Part shown: one piece after another, positions 1 through 9,535 of the stretch
How the letters are laid out: each line of letters begins with the position of its first letter
Position numbering within the stretch: position 1 is the stretch's first letter
Assembly (NCBI RefSeq): GCF_004357985.1
Contig: NZ_SMTF01000014.1
Coordinates: 1 to 64,000, forward strand
Origin: Luteimonas aestuarii
GTDB lineage: Bacteria > Pseudomonadota > Gammaproteobacteria > Xanthomonadales > Xanthomonadaceae
DNA length: 64,000 nt
Direction: 5' to 3'
Notes under the pieces: model-generated
Told to the model about the DNA's origin: nothing
The model's database searches: none
Seen by the model: only the letters and a program-made list of their open reading frames with translations
Made by a program: the position numbers and the translations under genes

Positions 1-2595
1 ACGGTCGATGCCGACGCGACCGGCACGCTGCGCAACGTGGTGACCGCCAGCACACCGCCGGGCGGCACCGATCCGGAGCCCGAGTGCACGGCGTGCGAGA
101 CCGAGCATCCGGTCGTGCCAGCGTCGATCGCCGTGGCGAAGTCGTCCGATCCTGGCAGCGGTGCCGAGGTGCGCGCGGGCGATGTCATCGCCTACACGCT
201 GACGGTGACCATCGAAAATTCCGCGACGGTGGAGTTGCTGACCCTCGACGACACCCCGGGCCAGGGCCTGACGTTCGGCGCGGTGACCAGCGCGGGCGCG
301 TTCACCTGCGCGGGCGCACTGACCTGCACCTTGCCGGCGGGCACCCTGCCGGGCACGTACGCGCTGACCTACACCGCGACCGTCGATCCCGACGCCAGCG
401 ACATCGTCAGCAACGTGGTCGTCGCCAGCGGCGGCACCGGCGTAGGCGGCGCGCCGCCGGTCTGCGCGAGCTGCAGTACCCAGCATCCGCTGCTGGACCC
501 ACGCGTGGTGATCGCCAAGAGCGCTGCGCCGGGCGAGGACCAGGAAGTGCGCGTCGGCGACATCATCGAGTACACGCTCGCAGCGACGGTCGAGAACTCG
601 GTCACGCGTGCGGAAGTGCGTCTGGTCGACACACTCGGGCCGGGCCTGGCATTGGGCGGATTGCCGGCGGGTTGCTCGGCCCAGGGCGCTGGCATCGTCT
701 GTGTCCTGCCAACGGGCACGGTGCCGGGGCTGTACACCTTCGTCTACACGGCGACAGTGACCGCGGACGCCAGCGGGCGGGTATGGAACACGGTCGTCGG
801 CGAGTCGGATGGTGCCGAGGTGGCGTGCACGGTCTGCGAAACCAGTCATCCGCTGTCTGACAGCGCAGACCTGCGCATCGTCAAGGCGGCGGGTGTGCGC
901 AACGTCGCCGTCGGCGATCTGGTGCGCTACACGCTGACGGTGCAGAACGTGGGCACGGTGAACGTCAGCGACGCGACCATCGTCGATGCGCCGCCGGCCG
1001 GGTTCACCTATGTCGAAGGTTCGATGGCGGTTGCCGACCGGGACGGCGCGTTCACGCTGGAAGGCCGACATCCCTTGCGCATCGGGGGCATCGACATCGA
1101 TGCCGGTGGCCAGGCAACCATCGTCTACCTGCTGCGCGTGGGCGCCGGTGTGCGTGCCGGTTTGCACGTCAACGAAGCGGTCGCCGTCGACGGGGCGGGC
1201 AATGCGATCTCCAACATTGCGACCGCGCAGGTGACGCTCGACGACGATCCGCTGCTCGACGACAGCCTGATCTTCGGCACGGTCTTCGACGACCGCGACG
1301 GCGACGGCTGGCAGGACCGCGCCGACCTGAGTGGCGTGCGTATCCAGGGCGGTTTCCTGCCGGGCACCTACGTCGCTGGCTCGACCACGATCGATCGTGG
1401 CGTTGGGCCGCAGTCGGTCCCGGACGCCAGTGCGCCGTTGCTGCACGGCATCGAGGTGGGTGCGATCACGGCGCGCCAGTCCGAAGGCGACCCGGTCGAG
1501 GCGCACCGCGTCATCGTCCGCCAGCGCCTGCGGTCGGCCGACTTCACCGACGACTTCGTGCTGACCAGCGCCCAAGGCATCACGGTGCGTATGGACGCGG
1601 CCGGCAACACCCGGATCGAGCGTTCCGGCGACGCGGCAAAGGGCCTCACGGCAGCCGAACCGGTGGTCGAACGCGAGGTGTCGGCTGTCGACGGCGGATA
1701 TGAAGTGGCGTACGTCATTTCCAACGCCGGCATCGACGAGCGCGGCATCCCTGGTGTCCGCATCGCATCGGTGGAGGGCCTGCTGATCGAGACCGACCAG
1801 TACGGACGCTTCCACCTGGCAGACGTGCATGGCGGCGACTGGGGGCGCGGACGCAACTTCCTGCTCAAGGTCGACCCGGCCACGCTGCCGCAGGGCACCG
1901 TGTTCACCACCGAGAACCCGCGCGTGCGTCGCGTCACGCCCGGCATCCCCGTGCGCTTCGATTTTGGCGTGCAACTACCGGTGCAGGTGTTGCCGGGCGG
2001 CGAACGCAGGCTGGAACTGGAACTGGGCGAGGTGATCTTCGCACCGGGCAGTGCCGAGGTGCGGGAGCCGTGGCTGCCGGCGATCCGCCGCATGGCCGAG
2101 CGAGTGGACGCGTATCGCGGTGGCGAGGTGGTGATCGTTGCCGATGGCAGCAGCGAGGCGCTGGCGTTCGCCCGTGCCGCCGCAGTGCGCGACGTGCTGC
2201 AGGGCATGGTCGGCGCCGAGGCGCGGGACGCCGTCAGCGTGGTCCTGCGTACCGAGGTCAACGATCCGCACAGCGTGGTCGCAGGCGTGGATGCCGCTGG
2301 CGCGTTGCTCGGAACGGTGCTGTTCGACACCGACAGTTCGAGTATCCGCCCGGAATTCGGGCCTCTGCTCGACGCGGTCGCCAAGCGGCTCGAGGCCCTC
2401 GGCGGCGGCGTGGTGGCGATCGTCGGCCACACCGACGTGCGTGCGTCACACGCCTACAACACCGCGTTGGGGTTGCGACGCGCCACGTCCGTGCAGCAGG
2501 CACTGGCGCAGCGCTTGAGCCCTGAGGTCCGCGCCCGGGTGCGGGTGGAGTCAAGCAGCGATCCGACGGCCCCCGTCGGCACGGAACGCAGGTGA
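1..2595 (+). CDS. DUF11-repeat surface protein with C-terminal OmpA-like domains (5' end outside window)
   Basis: The reading frame is open from base 1, so the true start lies upstream; the GTG at 37 is internal. In-window order: at least three DUF11-type Ig-like repeats (about bp 120-480, 490-860, 870-1240) with the usual K-x-G-D-x-I-x-Y-T-L core. A segment with a DxDxDG calcium-type loop follows (about 1270-1330), then two OmpA-like halves (about 2000-2240 and 2290-2550, the latter with LFDTDSSSIRP and VGHTD). Each DUF11 boundary carries C-x2-C-x-(T/S)-x-H-P. OmpA-like domains normally bind peptidoglycan and DUF11 repeats are typical of exported adhesins, so an envelope-anchored surface protein is inferred. 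It lies 14 bp upstream of a giant barrel gene on the same strand, probably one operon. The exact ligand or partner is unknown. Confidence 0.8.
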   Translation, partial: TVDADATGTLRNVVTASTPPGGTDPEPECTACETEHPVVPASIAVAKSSDPGSGAEVRAGDVIAYTLTVTIENSATVELLTLDDTPGQGLTFGAVTSAGAFTCAGALTCTLPAGTLPGTYALTYTATVDPDASDIVSNVVVASGGTGVGGAPPVCASCSTQHPLLDPRVVIAKSAAPGEDQEVRVGDIIEYTLAATVENSVTRAEVRLVDTLGPGLALGGLPAGCSAQGAGIVCVLPTGTVPGLYTFVYTATVTADASGRVWNTVVGESDGAEVACTVCETSHPLSDSADLRIVKAAGVRNVAVGDLVRYTLTVQNVGTVNVSDATIVDAPPAGFTYVEGSMAVADRDGAFTLEGRHPLRIGGIDIDAGGQATIVYLLRVGAGVRAGLHVNEAVAVDGAGNAISNIATAQVTLDDDPLLDDSLIFGTVFDDRDGDGWQDRADLSGVRIQGGFLPGTYVAGSTTIDRGVGPQSVPDASAPLLHGIEVGAITARQSEGDPVEAHRVIVRQRLRSADFTDDFVLTSAQGITVRMDAAGNTRIERSGDAAKGLTAAEPVVEREVSAVDGGYEVAYVISNAGIDERGIPGVRIASVEGLLIETDQYGRFHLADVHGGDWGRGRNFLLKVDPATLPQGTVFTTENPRVRRVTPGIPVRFDFGVQLPVQVLPGGERRLELELGEVIFAPGSAEVREPWLPAIRRMAERVDAYRGGEVVIVADGSSEALAFARAAAVRDVLQGMVGAEARDAVSVVLRTEVNDPHSVVAGVDAAGALLGTVLFDTDSSSIRPEFGPLLDAVAKRLEALGGGVVAIVGHTDVRASHAYNTALGLRRATSVQQALAQRLSPEVRARVRVESSSDPTAPVGTERR

Positions 2596-2609
2596 GGGGG
2601 ATCCGGATC

Positions 2610-5600
2610 ATGAAGATGAAACTGCTCGACAAGACCCTGGCCGGCATCCTGGCCGGCATGTGTGCCACCACGGCGGCGCAGGAACCGGTGGCGGCACCCG
2701 TCGGGATCGAATGCAACGACGACGGCTGCCAGGGCGCGGAGGGTGAACTGGTGTTCCGGCTGCGCACGCGCAGCTACGACCAGCCGGTGACCACCGGCAC
2801 CAGCGAACGCTCGTCGTCGGAAGCACTGCAGCCCGATCGCCGGGTTTCGATCGCGCTCGAACCACCCGGGCGCGCGGTGGCCAGCGGCACGTTTTCGGTA
2901 CAACTGCCGGGCGGCGGCGCGATCTGGGCGACCGAGGATCCCGACCTCGGCATGCCGGAGCTCGCGATCAGCGCGCCGACGATGGTCGCCTTCGATGGCG
3001 GGCGGATCATCGAGCCGGTGCGCTTCTTCGTGCGCGGCAACTACACGGCGTTCGTCGACCGCTACGAACTGGCCCTGTATCGCGGCACGGACGGCGACCT
3101 GATCGCACCGGTCGCGCGGCTGGAGCTGCCGGTCGAGGCCGCGGCGCAAAGCGAATGGGACGGTGCTCTTCCGGCCGGCCTGCGCCTGCGTGCCGGCGAC
3201 GAGCTGGTCTACGTGCTGCGCGCCTACGATGCCGACGGCAACTTCGACGAGACCTCGCCGCGCAAACTGCAGCTGGTCCGTCCCGAGGAGGCCGAACGCA
3301 GCCGCGCCCAGTTGCGTGCGGGTGCCGAGCGTTCGTTCGGCACCGCGCTGAGCGCCGACCAGGCGCTGACCCGGCAACTCGTGGACGATGCTTTCGGTGG
3401 CAACGGCCTGCGCCAGCAGAACATCCCGATCTACGGCTCGCGGGTGCGCGTGCAGGGTCGCAACCTGCCCGAAGGCCATGGGCTGCGCATCAATGGCGAA
3501 CGCTATCCGGTCGATCTGGAACGCAAGTTCGTTGCCGAATACCTGGTGCCGGTGGGCCAGCACCGCTTCGAGGTGGCACTGGAAGGTGCCGACGGCACGC
3601 AGCCGACGCGACACACGCTCGATGTCGACGTCAGCGGCCGCTACTTCTTCGGCACGGCGCTGGCGGATGTCACCGTCTACCAGAACCACGCCAGCGGCGC
3701 CGGCCGCTCGCTGGCACTGGCCGGACGCGACGACGACATCCTCAGCGATGGACGGCTGGCGTTCTATGGCAAGGCCAAGGTCGGCGGCAAGTACCTGGTC
3801 ACCGCCCAGGCCGACACCCGGGACCGCCCGCTGGAAGACCTGTTCAGTGGATTCACGTCGGCCGACCCGCAGGACGTGTTCCGTCGCCTGGATCCGGACC
3901 TGTACTACCCGACCTACGGCGACGACTCCAACGTCTGGCGCGACGTCGACACCATGGGGCGCTTCTATCTTCGCGTGGACTGGGACAAGAACCAGGCGCT
4001 GTGGGGCAACTTCGCCACCGGCCTGACCGGCACCGAGTACGGACAGTATTCACGCGCCCTGTACGGCGCCGCGCTGGACTGGCGCTCGCGCGGCACCAAC
4101 GCCTGGGGCGACCCGGTGACGCGGCTGCGTGCGTTCGCCTCCGAAGCCCAGACGGCGCCTGGCCACAGCGAGTTCATCGGCACCGGGGGCAGCCTGTACT
4201 ACCTGCGCCATACCGACCTGCTGCCCGGTTCCGATCGCGTGGTGCTGGAGGTTCGCGACCGCACTTCCGGGCGCGTGGAACACCGCGTGGACCTGCTGCG
4301 CGGGGCCGATTACGAAATCGACGAGTTGCAGGGGCGGATACTGCTGTCGCGTCCGCTGGCGCAGATCACCCGCCACAACTTGCCGACGTTGACCCGCGAC
4401 GCGCCGCTGGACGGTTTCGAGCAGCGCCTGATCGTCGACTACGAGTGGGTGCCCACCGACTTCGATGCCGACGAAATCGCCGCCGGCGTGCGTGGCAAGC
4501 ACTGGTTCGGCGACCACGTGGGCGTGGGCCTGACCTACGTGGACGAGAACCGCGCGGGCGAGGACTACACGCTGATGGCGGCCGACGTGACCCTGCAGGC
4601 GGGCAGGGGCACCTACCTCAAGCTCGAGCACAGCCGCACCGAATCCACCAGCGCGCCGGTGTTCTTCTCCGACAACGGCGGCCTCAGCTTCACCCGCATC
4701 AACCCGGCCGGCCCACGCGAAGGCGAGGCCAGTGCCGTCGAGGCGCGTGTGAACTTCCAGGAACTGGGTTGGGCGACCCAGCCCTGGAGCATGGGGGCGT
4801 GGTGGCGGCAAGTGGATGCCGGCTACTCGATCTCGCGCTTCGACACGGGCGCCGAAATCGAGGAGTACGGCGCCGAGGTCCTCGGCCAGTTCACTCCCAA
4901 CCTCGGCGTGTACGCGCGCTACAGCCGTGCCGAGCGTGCCGGCGACGCGTTGACCCAGACGCAGGCGACCGCGGAATGGCGGATCGGCGACTTCGACGCG
5001 CTGGCGTTCGAACTGCGCCGGGTCGAGGAGCGGCGCGGCATGCTCGATGCCGCCGGACTGCTCGGTGCCGTGCGCTACACCCGCCGTTTCGGCACCGCGT
5101 TCGAGCTGTACGGGACTGCCCAGCTCACGCTCGACGACGACAGCGGTGCGTATGCCGACAACGATGCCTTCACCCTGGGCGGGCGCTACAACTTCGCCAA
5201 CCTGTCCACGCTGGGTGCCGAACTGACCACCGGCGACCGTGGCGACGCGGCGAAGGTCAGCGGCGAATGGCGGCGTTCTGCGCAGCAGAGCTTCTACGGC
5301 AGCTACACCTATTCGACCGACCGCAGCGACTACGACCCGCTGTTCAATCCCAATGCGCAGAACGGCTGGACCCTCGGCCAGCGCTGGCGGCTGTCGAACC
5401 AGGTCAACCTGTTCAACGAAAGCCAGTTCCTGACCAATCGCCGCGAGAGCGGCCTGGCGCACACGTTCGGCATGGATTTCTATCCGGCCTACGGGTGGAA
5501 CCTCGGCTTCACGCTGAGCGATGGCGAACTGACCAACCGCAGCGGTGACGAGGTCGACCGGCGCGCGATCAGCGTCAGCGGCGGCCGGACGTCGATCGAT

Positions 5601-6275
5601 ACCAGCTGGCAAAGCAAGCTGGAATGGCGTGAGGACACCGGCGCCGAGCGCGTGACGCAATGGGTGAGCACCTCCCGACTGACCCACAAGCTCAACGAGA
5701 GCTGGCGGATCGCGGCGCGGCTCAACTATGCCGACACGCGGGACGACCTCGATCCCACGGCCAGCGCGAAGTTCATCGAGGGCAACTTCGGCTTCGCCTG
5801 GCGTCCGTGGAACAGCACGCGCTGGGGCCTGTTCGGGCGTTACACCTACCTGTACGACCTGGCCACCCTGGGCCAGCTGGGCGGCGCGCAGTACGACCAG
5901 CGGTCGCAGGTGCTATCGCTGGAAGGCGTGTATCGGCACGACCAGAACTGGGAGTTCGCCGGCAAGGTGGCGCGGCGCGAGGGCGAGGTGCGGTTCGGTC
6001 GCGGCACCGGCGACTGGTTCGATTCGGCCACGACGTTTGCCGCCGCGCAGGTGCGCTACGAACTGGTCCATCGCTGGCACGCGATGGCCGAGCACCGCTG
6101 GCTGGACGTCGACAACGGCGGCACGCGCCGCGGCTGGATGGCCGGCATCGATCGCGACATCAGCCGCAACTTCCGCGTCGGCGCCGGCTACAACTTCACC
6201 GAGTTCAGCGACGACCTGACCAATTTCGACTATGACCACAAGGGCTGGTTCCTGAACTTTGTGGGGAGCTATTGA
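2610..6275 (+). CDS. Large outer-membrane beta-barrel protein
   Basis: 1221 residues. The ATG at 2610 is chosen over the upstream GTG at 2592 because a GAGGGGG ribosome site lies 9 bases ahead and the N-terminus then reads as a signal peptide (MKMKLLDK followed by a hydrophobic stretch ending near AQ). The first 350 or so residues look like periplasmic Ig-like modules. From about residue 350 to the end there are alternating amphipathic strands rich in Tyr, Trp, Arg and Gly, with acidic turns, ending in a short aromatic strand (FVGSY), as expected of an outer-membrane barrel. No TonB box or plug is recognised, so I do not call it a TonB receptor. It lies between the DUF11/OmpA protein and a CshA-like protein, and its stop overlaps the next start (TGATG at 6273-6277). 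Export or anchoring of a neighbouring surface protein is a possible role, but that is inference. Confidence 0.75.
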   Translation: MKMKLLDKTLAGILAGMCATTAAQEPVAAPVGIECNDDGCQGAEGELVFRLRTRSYDQPVTTGTSERSSSEALQPDRRVSIALEPPGRAVASGTFSVQLPGGGAIWATEDPDLGMPELAISAPTMVAFDGGRIIEPVRFFVRGNYTAFVDRYELALYRGTDGDLIAPVARLELPVEAAAQSEWDGALPAGLRLRAGDELVYVLRAYDADGNFDETSPRKLQLVRPEEAERSRAQLRAGAERSFGTALSADQALTRQLVDDAFGGNGLRQQNIPIYGSRVRVQGRNLPEGHGLRINGERYPVDLERKFVAEYLVPVGQHRFEVALEGADGTQPTRHTLDVDVSGRYFFGTALADVTVYQNHASGAGRSLALAGRDDDILSDGRLAFYGKAKVGGKYLVTAQADTRDRPLEDLFSGFTSADPQDVFRRLDPDLYYPTYGDDSNVWRDVDTMGRFYLRVDWDKNQALWGNFATGLTGTEYGQYSRALYGAALDWRSRGTNAWGDPVTRLRAFASEAQTAPGHSEFIGTGGSLYYLRHTDLLPGSDRVVLEVRDRTSGRVEHRVDLLRGADYEIDELQGRILLSRPLAQITRHNLPTLTRDAPLDGFEQRLIVDYEWVPTDFDADEIAAGVRGKHWFGDHVGVGLTYVDENRAGEDYTLMAADVTLQAGRGTYLKLEHSRTESTSAPVFFSDNGGLSFTRINPAGPREGEASAVEARVNFQELGWATQPWSMGAWWRQVDAGYSISRFDTGAEIEEYGAEVLGQFTPNLGVYARYSRAERAGDALTQTQATAEWRIGDFDALAFELRRVEERRGMLDAAGLLGAVRYTRRFGTAFELYGTAQLTLDDDSGAYADNDAFTLGGRYNFANLSTLGAELTTGDRGDAAKVSGEWRRSAQQSFYGSYTYSTDRSDYDPLFNPNAQNGWTLGQRWRLSNQVNLFNESQFLTNRRESGLAHTFGMDFYPAYGWNLGFTLSDGELTNRSGDEVDRRAISVSGGRTSIDTSWQSKLEWREDTGAERVTQWVSTSRLTHKLNESWRIAARLNYADTRDDLDPTASAKFIEGNFGFAWRPWNSTRWGLFGRYTYLYDLATLGQLGGAQYDQRSQVLSLEGVYRHDQNWEFAGKVARREGEVRFGRGTGDWFDSATTFAAAQVRYELVHRWHAMAEHRWLDVDNGGTRRGWMAGIDRDISRNFRVGAGYNFTEFSDDLTNFDYDHKGWFLNFVGSY

Positions 6276-7930
6276 TGAAGACTTGCAACCATCGCTTCGC
6301 CTGCAGCCTGCTGCTGGCGGCCGGCCTGGCCGTCGCGCACCAGCCGCATGCGCATGCCGCTGCCTATGCCACCGGCGGCAGCGGGCAATACCGCAACGAA
6401 ATCCTGTGGCTCACCTGGGGCGGCGGAACCAATGGCGTCAGCGGCGTCACCTTGGTCAATGGCGCCAGCACGTCGGCCACGATCGCGGTGACCGGAACCC
6501 AGGACCTGGTGCTCGAGTGCAGCCTGTCCGGCATCAGCGGCGCCATCGAGAGCTATCGTCCCGGCACCTGGACCGGCGATGCGCTCGACGACATGTACAA
6601 CATCGGTGGCACCGGCGCGGCCAACCAGCTCATCGCCGGCATCATGGGCAGGAGCGGTACCCATAGCTTCACCGTGGAGTGCCAGGCGACGCTGGGCGGC
6701 CAGCCATACCGGATCCCCGGTCTGGTGATGGCGGATGCGGAGTCGATGAACACCACGACCGAGTATCTGCAAGGCACCGCAGCGGGCCAGTGGAACGTGG
6801 TCGAGGTGTACGCCGGCAACGGCAACCGTTACGACGCGCGCAAGTTCAATGTCGCCGGTGGGCTCCAGTCGATCCGGTTCGGCAATCCCGGCGGTGAACA
6901 GAGCGGCACGACCAGTCCGGCGGGCGTGACCTTCCTGACCTTCGACGAGGCGGCCTATGGTCCCGGCGAGTCGATCTCGATGCAATTCGAGATCCTCGGT
7001 GGCGGCAACACCGCCATCGCGATCGGATTACTGGCGCCGGCCGCCGATTTCGGCGATGCACCCGCCAGCTACGGAGACGCGGAGCACCTGCTGCGCGGGC
7101 TGGTGGCCGAACCCGATGGGTTGGTCCCGGACGCGCCTGCGGTGAACATCAACGCGCCTGGCTTCCAGCTTGGCCAGCTCGCGCCGCCCAACAGCGGTTT
7201 CCTCGGCAGCACCGGACCCGATGGCGAGCCCGGCTCGCAGTACAGCGTGGACGCCGATGGCGACGACAACAGCGGCAGTGCCGGCCCTGCCGAAGAGGAT
7301 GCGTGGCCGTCCGGCGAGACCCTCGCGATCACGGCGACCGCCCAGCAGATCAATCGCAGCGTCGCCTGCGTGGGGACGGGCATGGTGGCGGGTTGGATCG
7401 ATTTCGATCGCAGCGGGACGTTCGATCCCGGTGAGCGCGCGCAGGCGGCGTGCAGCGGCGGCGCGGCGGCATTGTCGTGGACCGTGCCTGCCGACGTCTC
7501 GCCCGGTCGCAGCTACGTGCGCCTGCGCTATGCCAGCAACCCCGCCGAGGTGCAGTCGCCCACCGGCGAAGCGGCGGATGGCGAGGTCGAGGACCACGCG
7601 ATCGAAATCCAGCTGGCGGTGGACCTCTCTCTGGACAAGGCGGTCACGCCGACCACCGCGACCATCGGCCAGGTCGTGGATTACACGGTGACGGTGGGGA
7701 ACGCCGGCCCGTTCGCGGCGGATGGTGCGGTCGTGACCGATCCGCCCGTGGTCGGTCTCGACTGCGCCCCGGTCTCGGCTGTGGCCTGCAGCGGCAGCGG
7801 TGGTGCGCAGTGTCCCGCCACGGCCACGATCGGCGACTTGCAGGGGACAGGGTTGGTGATCCCGGCGCTGCCCGTAGGCGGCGAACTGGTGCTCCAGTAC
7901 CAGTGCACGGTGGTCGAGCCGGGGCCTTGA
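6275..7930 (+). CDS. CshA-type/GEVED-domain secreted adhesin-like protein
   Basis: 551 residues from the ATG at 6275, which overlaps the preceding stop. The N-terminus MKTCNHRFACSLLLAAGLAV is a signal peptide. Residues about 30-250 resemble the non-repetitive region of CshA-like fibrillar adhesins (YATGGSGQYRNEILWL, then ESYRPGTWTGDALDDMYNIG). A FGDAPASYGDAEHL segment and a GEVED domain follow (IDFDRSGTFDPGERA, EAADGEVEDHAIEI). One DUF11 repeat ends the protein (LSLDKAVTPTTATIGQVVDYTVTV onward). The last repeat stops early, before its usual final strand, so the C-terminus may be truncated or shortened by a frameshift. Family knowledge suggests a cell-surface or fibril role; the substrate is unknown. 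It completes a three-gene surface cluster with the two upstream genes. Confidence 0.72.
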   Translation: MKTCNHRFACSLLLAAGLAVAHQPHAHAAAYATGGSGQYRNEILWLTWGGGTNGVSGVTLVNGASTSATIAVTGTQDLVLECSLSGISGAIESYRPGTWTGDALDDMYNIGGTGAANQLIAGIMGRSGTHSFTVECQATLGGQPYRIPGLVMADAESMNTTTEYLQGTAAGQWNVVEVYAGNGNRYDARKFNVAGGLQSIRFGNPGGEQSGTTSPAGVTFLTFDEAAYGPGESISMQFEILGGGNTAIAIGLLAPAADFGDAPASYGDAEHLLRGLVAEPDGLVPDAPAVNINAPGFQLGQLAPPNSGFLGSTGPDGEPGSQYSVDADGDDNSGSAGPAEEDAWPSGETLAITATAQQINRSVACVGTGMVAGWIDFDRSGTFDPGERAQAACSGGAAALSWTVPADVSPGRSYVRLRYASNPAEVQSPTGEAADGEVEDHAIEIQLAVDLSLDKAVTPTTATIGQVVDYTVTVGNAGPFAADGAVVTDPPVVGLDCAPVSAVACSGSGGAQCPATATIGDLQGTGLVIPALPVGGELVLQYQCTVVEPGP

Positions 7931-8419
7931 TGCGCGGTCCCGGCGCGATGACTCGCGCGACAATGCGCCGACTGCCGCAGGTGGGTCGGCGTCCACCACC
8001 GGTCTGGATCCGCTCTGGACGGGCGGACCCACCTTGCGTGGGGGGCTCCCGAAGCGTTGGCAGACGCATTGCGGTCGGCAGGGACGACACATCCATTTAC
8101 CGGTGCGTTCGGGATTTCAGTTGGCTCCTGACGCCAATCGGGTCGTAGCCAAGGGGAACAGCGGGGGATCCCGGGGCCGCTGCACGCCGATCGCCGCCAC
8201 ACAGTCAGGTCGGCCGGCGGTACGCCGAGGAAAGCGCCAGCTTAGCCTTCGGATTCGGTCATTCACCGAGTTCGGTATCCCTCTCGAGCGTCCCGATGCC
8301 CAGCCGGAGGTCGCGCCGGAACCGGGCCGTGCAACCAGGGTGGGCCGGCCCGGCAGCGAGTGGAATACCCTTGCGCCAAGGCGCGTGCGGTTCCCGGCGC
8401 CATCACGGAAGCGCACAGC
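7931..8419 (+). other. Gene-free spacer with one long hairpin
   Basis: I see no convincing gene in this 489-bp spacer between the adhesin and the histidine kinase. An imperfect hairpin has outer arms at 7979-7987 and 8026-8034 (AGGTGGGTC / GACCCACCT) and a second 5-bp helix at 7991-7995 / 8016-8020. It could be a transcript-end structure but has no T-run. Short open frames here have no recognisable domains and are probably GC-rich noise. Confidence 0.5.
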
Positions 8420-9526
8420 ATGCAATTGGGCGTCAAACATCGTGTGGTGGCCATAGGCCTGGTAGCGGCGTGGGTCGTGCTGCTGGGCGTCACTGCATGG
8501 CGCCATGGCCTGGTTGCGCAGGCGGACATGGCGATCATCTTCATCGTCCCGCTGTTGTTCGCTGGCCTGGTACTGGGGCGGACCGGCATCTGGGCGACGA
8601 TGGCCAGCTACCTGCCGATCCTGGCGCTGGGCACCTGGGTCGATGCGAAGAGCGCTGCCGGGGGGCTGGCGATGGACCAGGCGCTGTCCACGGTGGCGCA
8701 GCCGACGCTGGCGTCACTGATCGTGGCGCTGATCCTGGACAGGCTTGCCAGCAAGATGGAACGGGGCAAGCGCTTGAACCGCGATCTCGCCGCGATCTGC
8801 GCCAGGCTGGAGGACGAGATCCGCGAGCACCAGCGGTCGCATATGCAATTGGTGCATTCGCAGCGGGTCGATGCGCTGGGGCGCCTGGCCAGCAGCGTGG
8901 CCCACGACTTCAGCAACCTCCTTGCGGTAATACTTGGCTATGTCCATCACGTCGAACGCGTGGCCGGCGACAACAGCGAGTTGCGCGGGTTCCTGGATGA
9001 CATGAAGCGGGTCACGCGACGTGGGCAGGAACTCAACTCGAAGCTGCTGACCCTCGCGCGCAGCGACGAGCTCGACATCGAGACCTTCGATGCCGGCGAG
9101 GTTGTCGAACGGTTGCAGCCCTTGCTGCAGCGGATGTTCGCGCCGGGGGTGGTGCTGCAGATGGAACGGGCGACAGGGGCGGCGCCCGTGCGACTTGATC
9201 GTGCCGGGTTCGAGGCGGTGTTGTTGAACATGGCCAAGAATGCCGACGACGCGCTTGGTGGCAGCGGCGAGTTCCGCCTGCGCACCCAGGTCGCCGGCGA
9301 CGAGGTCTGCGTGCTCGTCGAGGACACCGGGCGTGGCATGAGTGCGGAGACCGCGGCACGCGCTTTCGAGCCGTTCTTCAGCACCAAGCCGCGTGGGCAG
9401 GGCACCGGTATCGGCTTGGCCACGGCGTACCGCGTTGTCACCGAAGCCGGGGGGCGGATCGACATCGAAAGCGCGCCCGGCGAGGGCACGCGATTCAAGA
9501 TCACCCTGCCGGTGGTGCACGGATGA
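8420..9526 (+). CDS. Membrane-bound sensor histidine kinase
   Basis: 368 residues starting at MQLGVKHRVV. Upstream in-frame codons have no domain, so this ATG was chosen. The first 110 residues hold about four transmembrane segments with very short loops, so the sensing part is embedded in the membrane. A helical linker leads to the phospho-acceptor region (VAHDFSNLLAVILGYV, with the likely phosphorylated His in VAHD). The HATPase_c domain shows the N box (NMAKNADDAL), the G1 box (VEDTGRGMS), the F box (FEPFFSTKPRG) and G2 (GTGIGLA). It is an autophosphorylating kinase of a two-component system. No response regulator lies beside it, so its partner is elsewhere. It converges with the propeller sensor on the other strand, leaving only 9 bp between the stops. 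Confidence 0.88.
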   Translation: MQLGVKHRVVAIGLVAAWVVLLGVTAWRHGLVAQADMAIIFIVPLLFAGLVLGRTGIWATMASYLPILALGTWVDAKSAAGGLAMDQALSTVAQPTLASLIVALILDRLASKMERGKRLNRDLAAICARLEDEIREHQRSHMQLVHSQRVDALGRLASSVAHDFSNLLAVILGYVHHVERVAGDNSELRGFLDDMKRVTRRGQELNSKLLTLARSDELDIETFDAGEVVERLQPLLQRMFAPGVVLQMERATGAAPVRLDRAGFEAVLLNMAKNADDALGGSGEFRLRTQVAGDEVCVLVEDTGRGMSAETAARAFEPFFSTKPRGQGTGIGLATAYRVVTEAGGRIDIESAPGEGTRFKITLPVVHG

Positions 9527-9535
9527 GGTCGGGAT

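Noticed and set aside
1368-2432. 354-residue minus-strand frame inside the DUF11/OmpA gene
   Set aside because: An antisense shadow in a GC-rich gene, with Ser/Arg/Thr-rich low-complexity sequence and no domain. Many similar long antisense frames, such as those inside proA, hisD and serA, were rejected for the same reason.
8117-8506. 129-residue minus-strand frame containing DGAGNRTR
   Set aside because: Overlaps the kinase start and the gene-free spacer and looks like GC-rich shadow coding.
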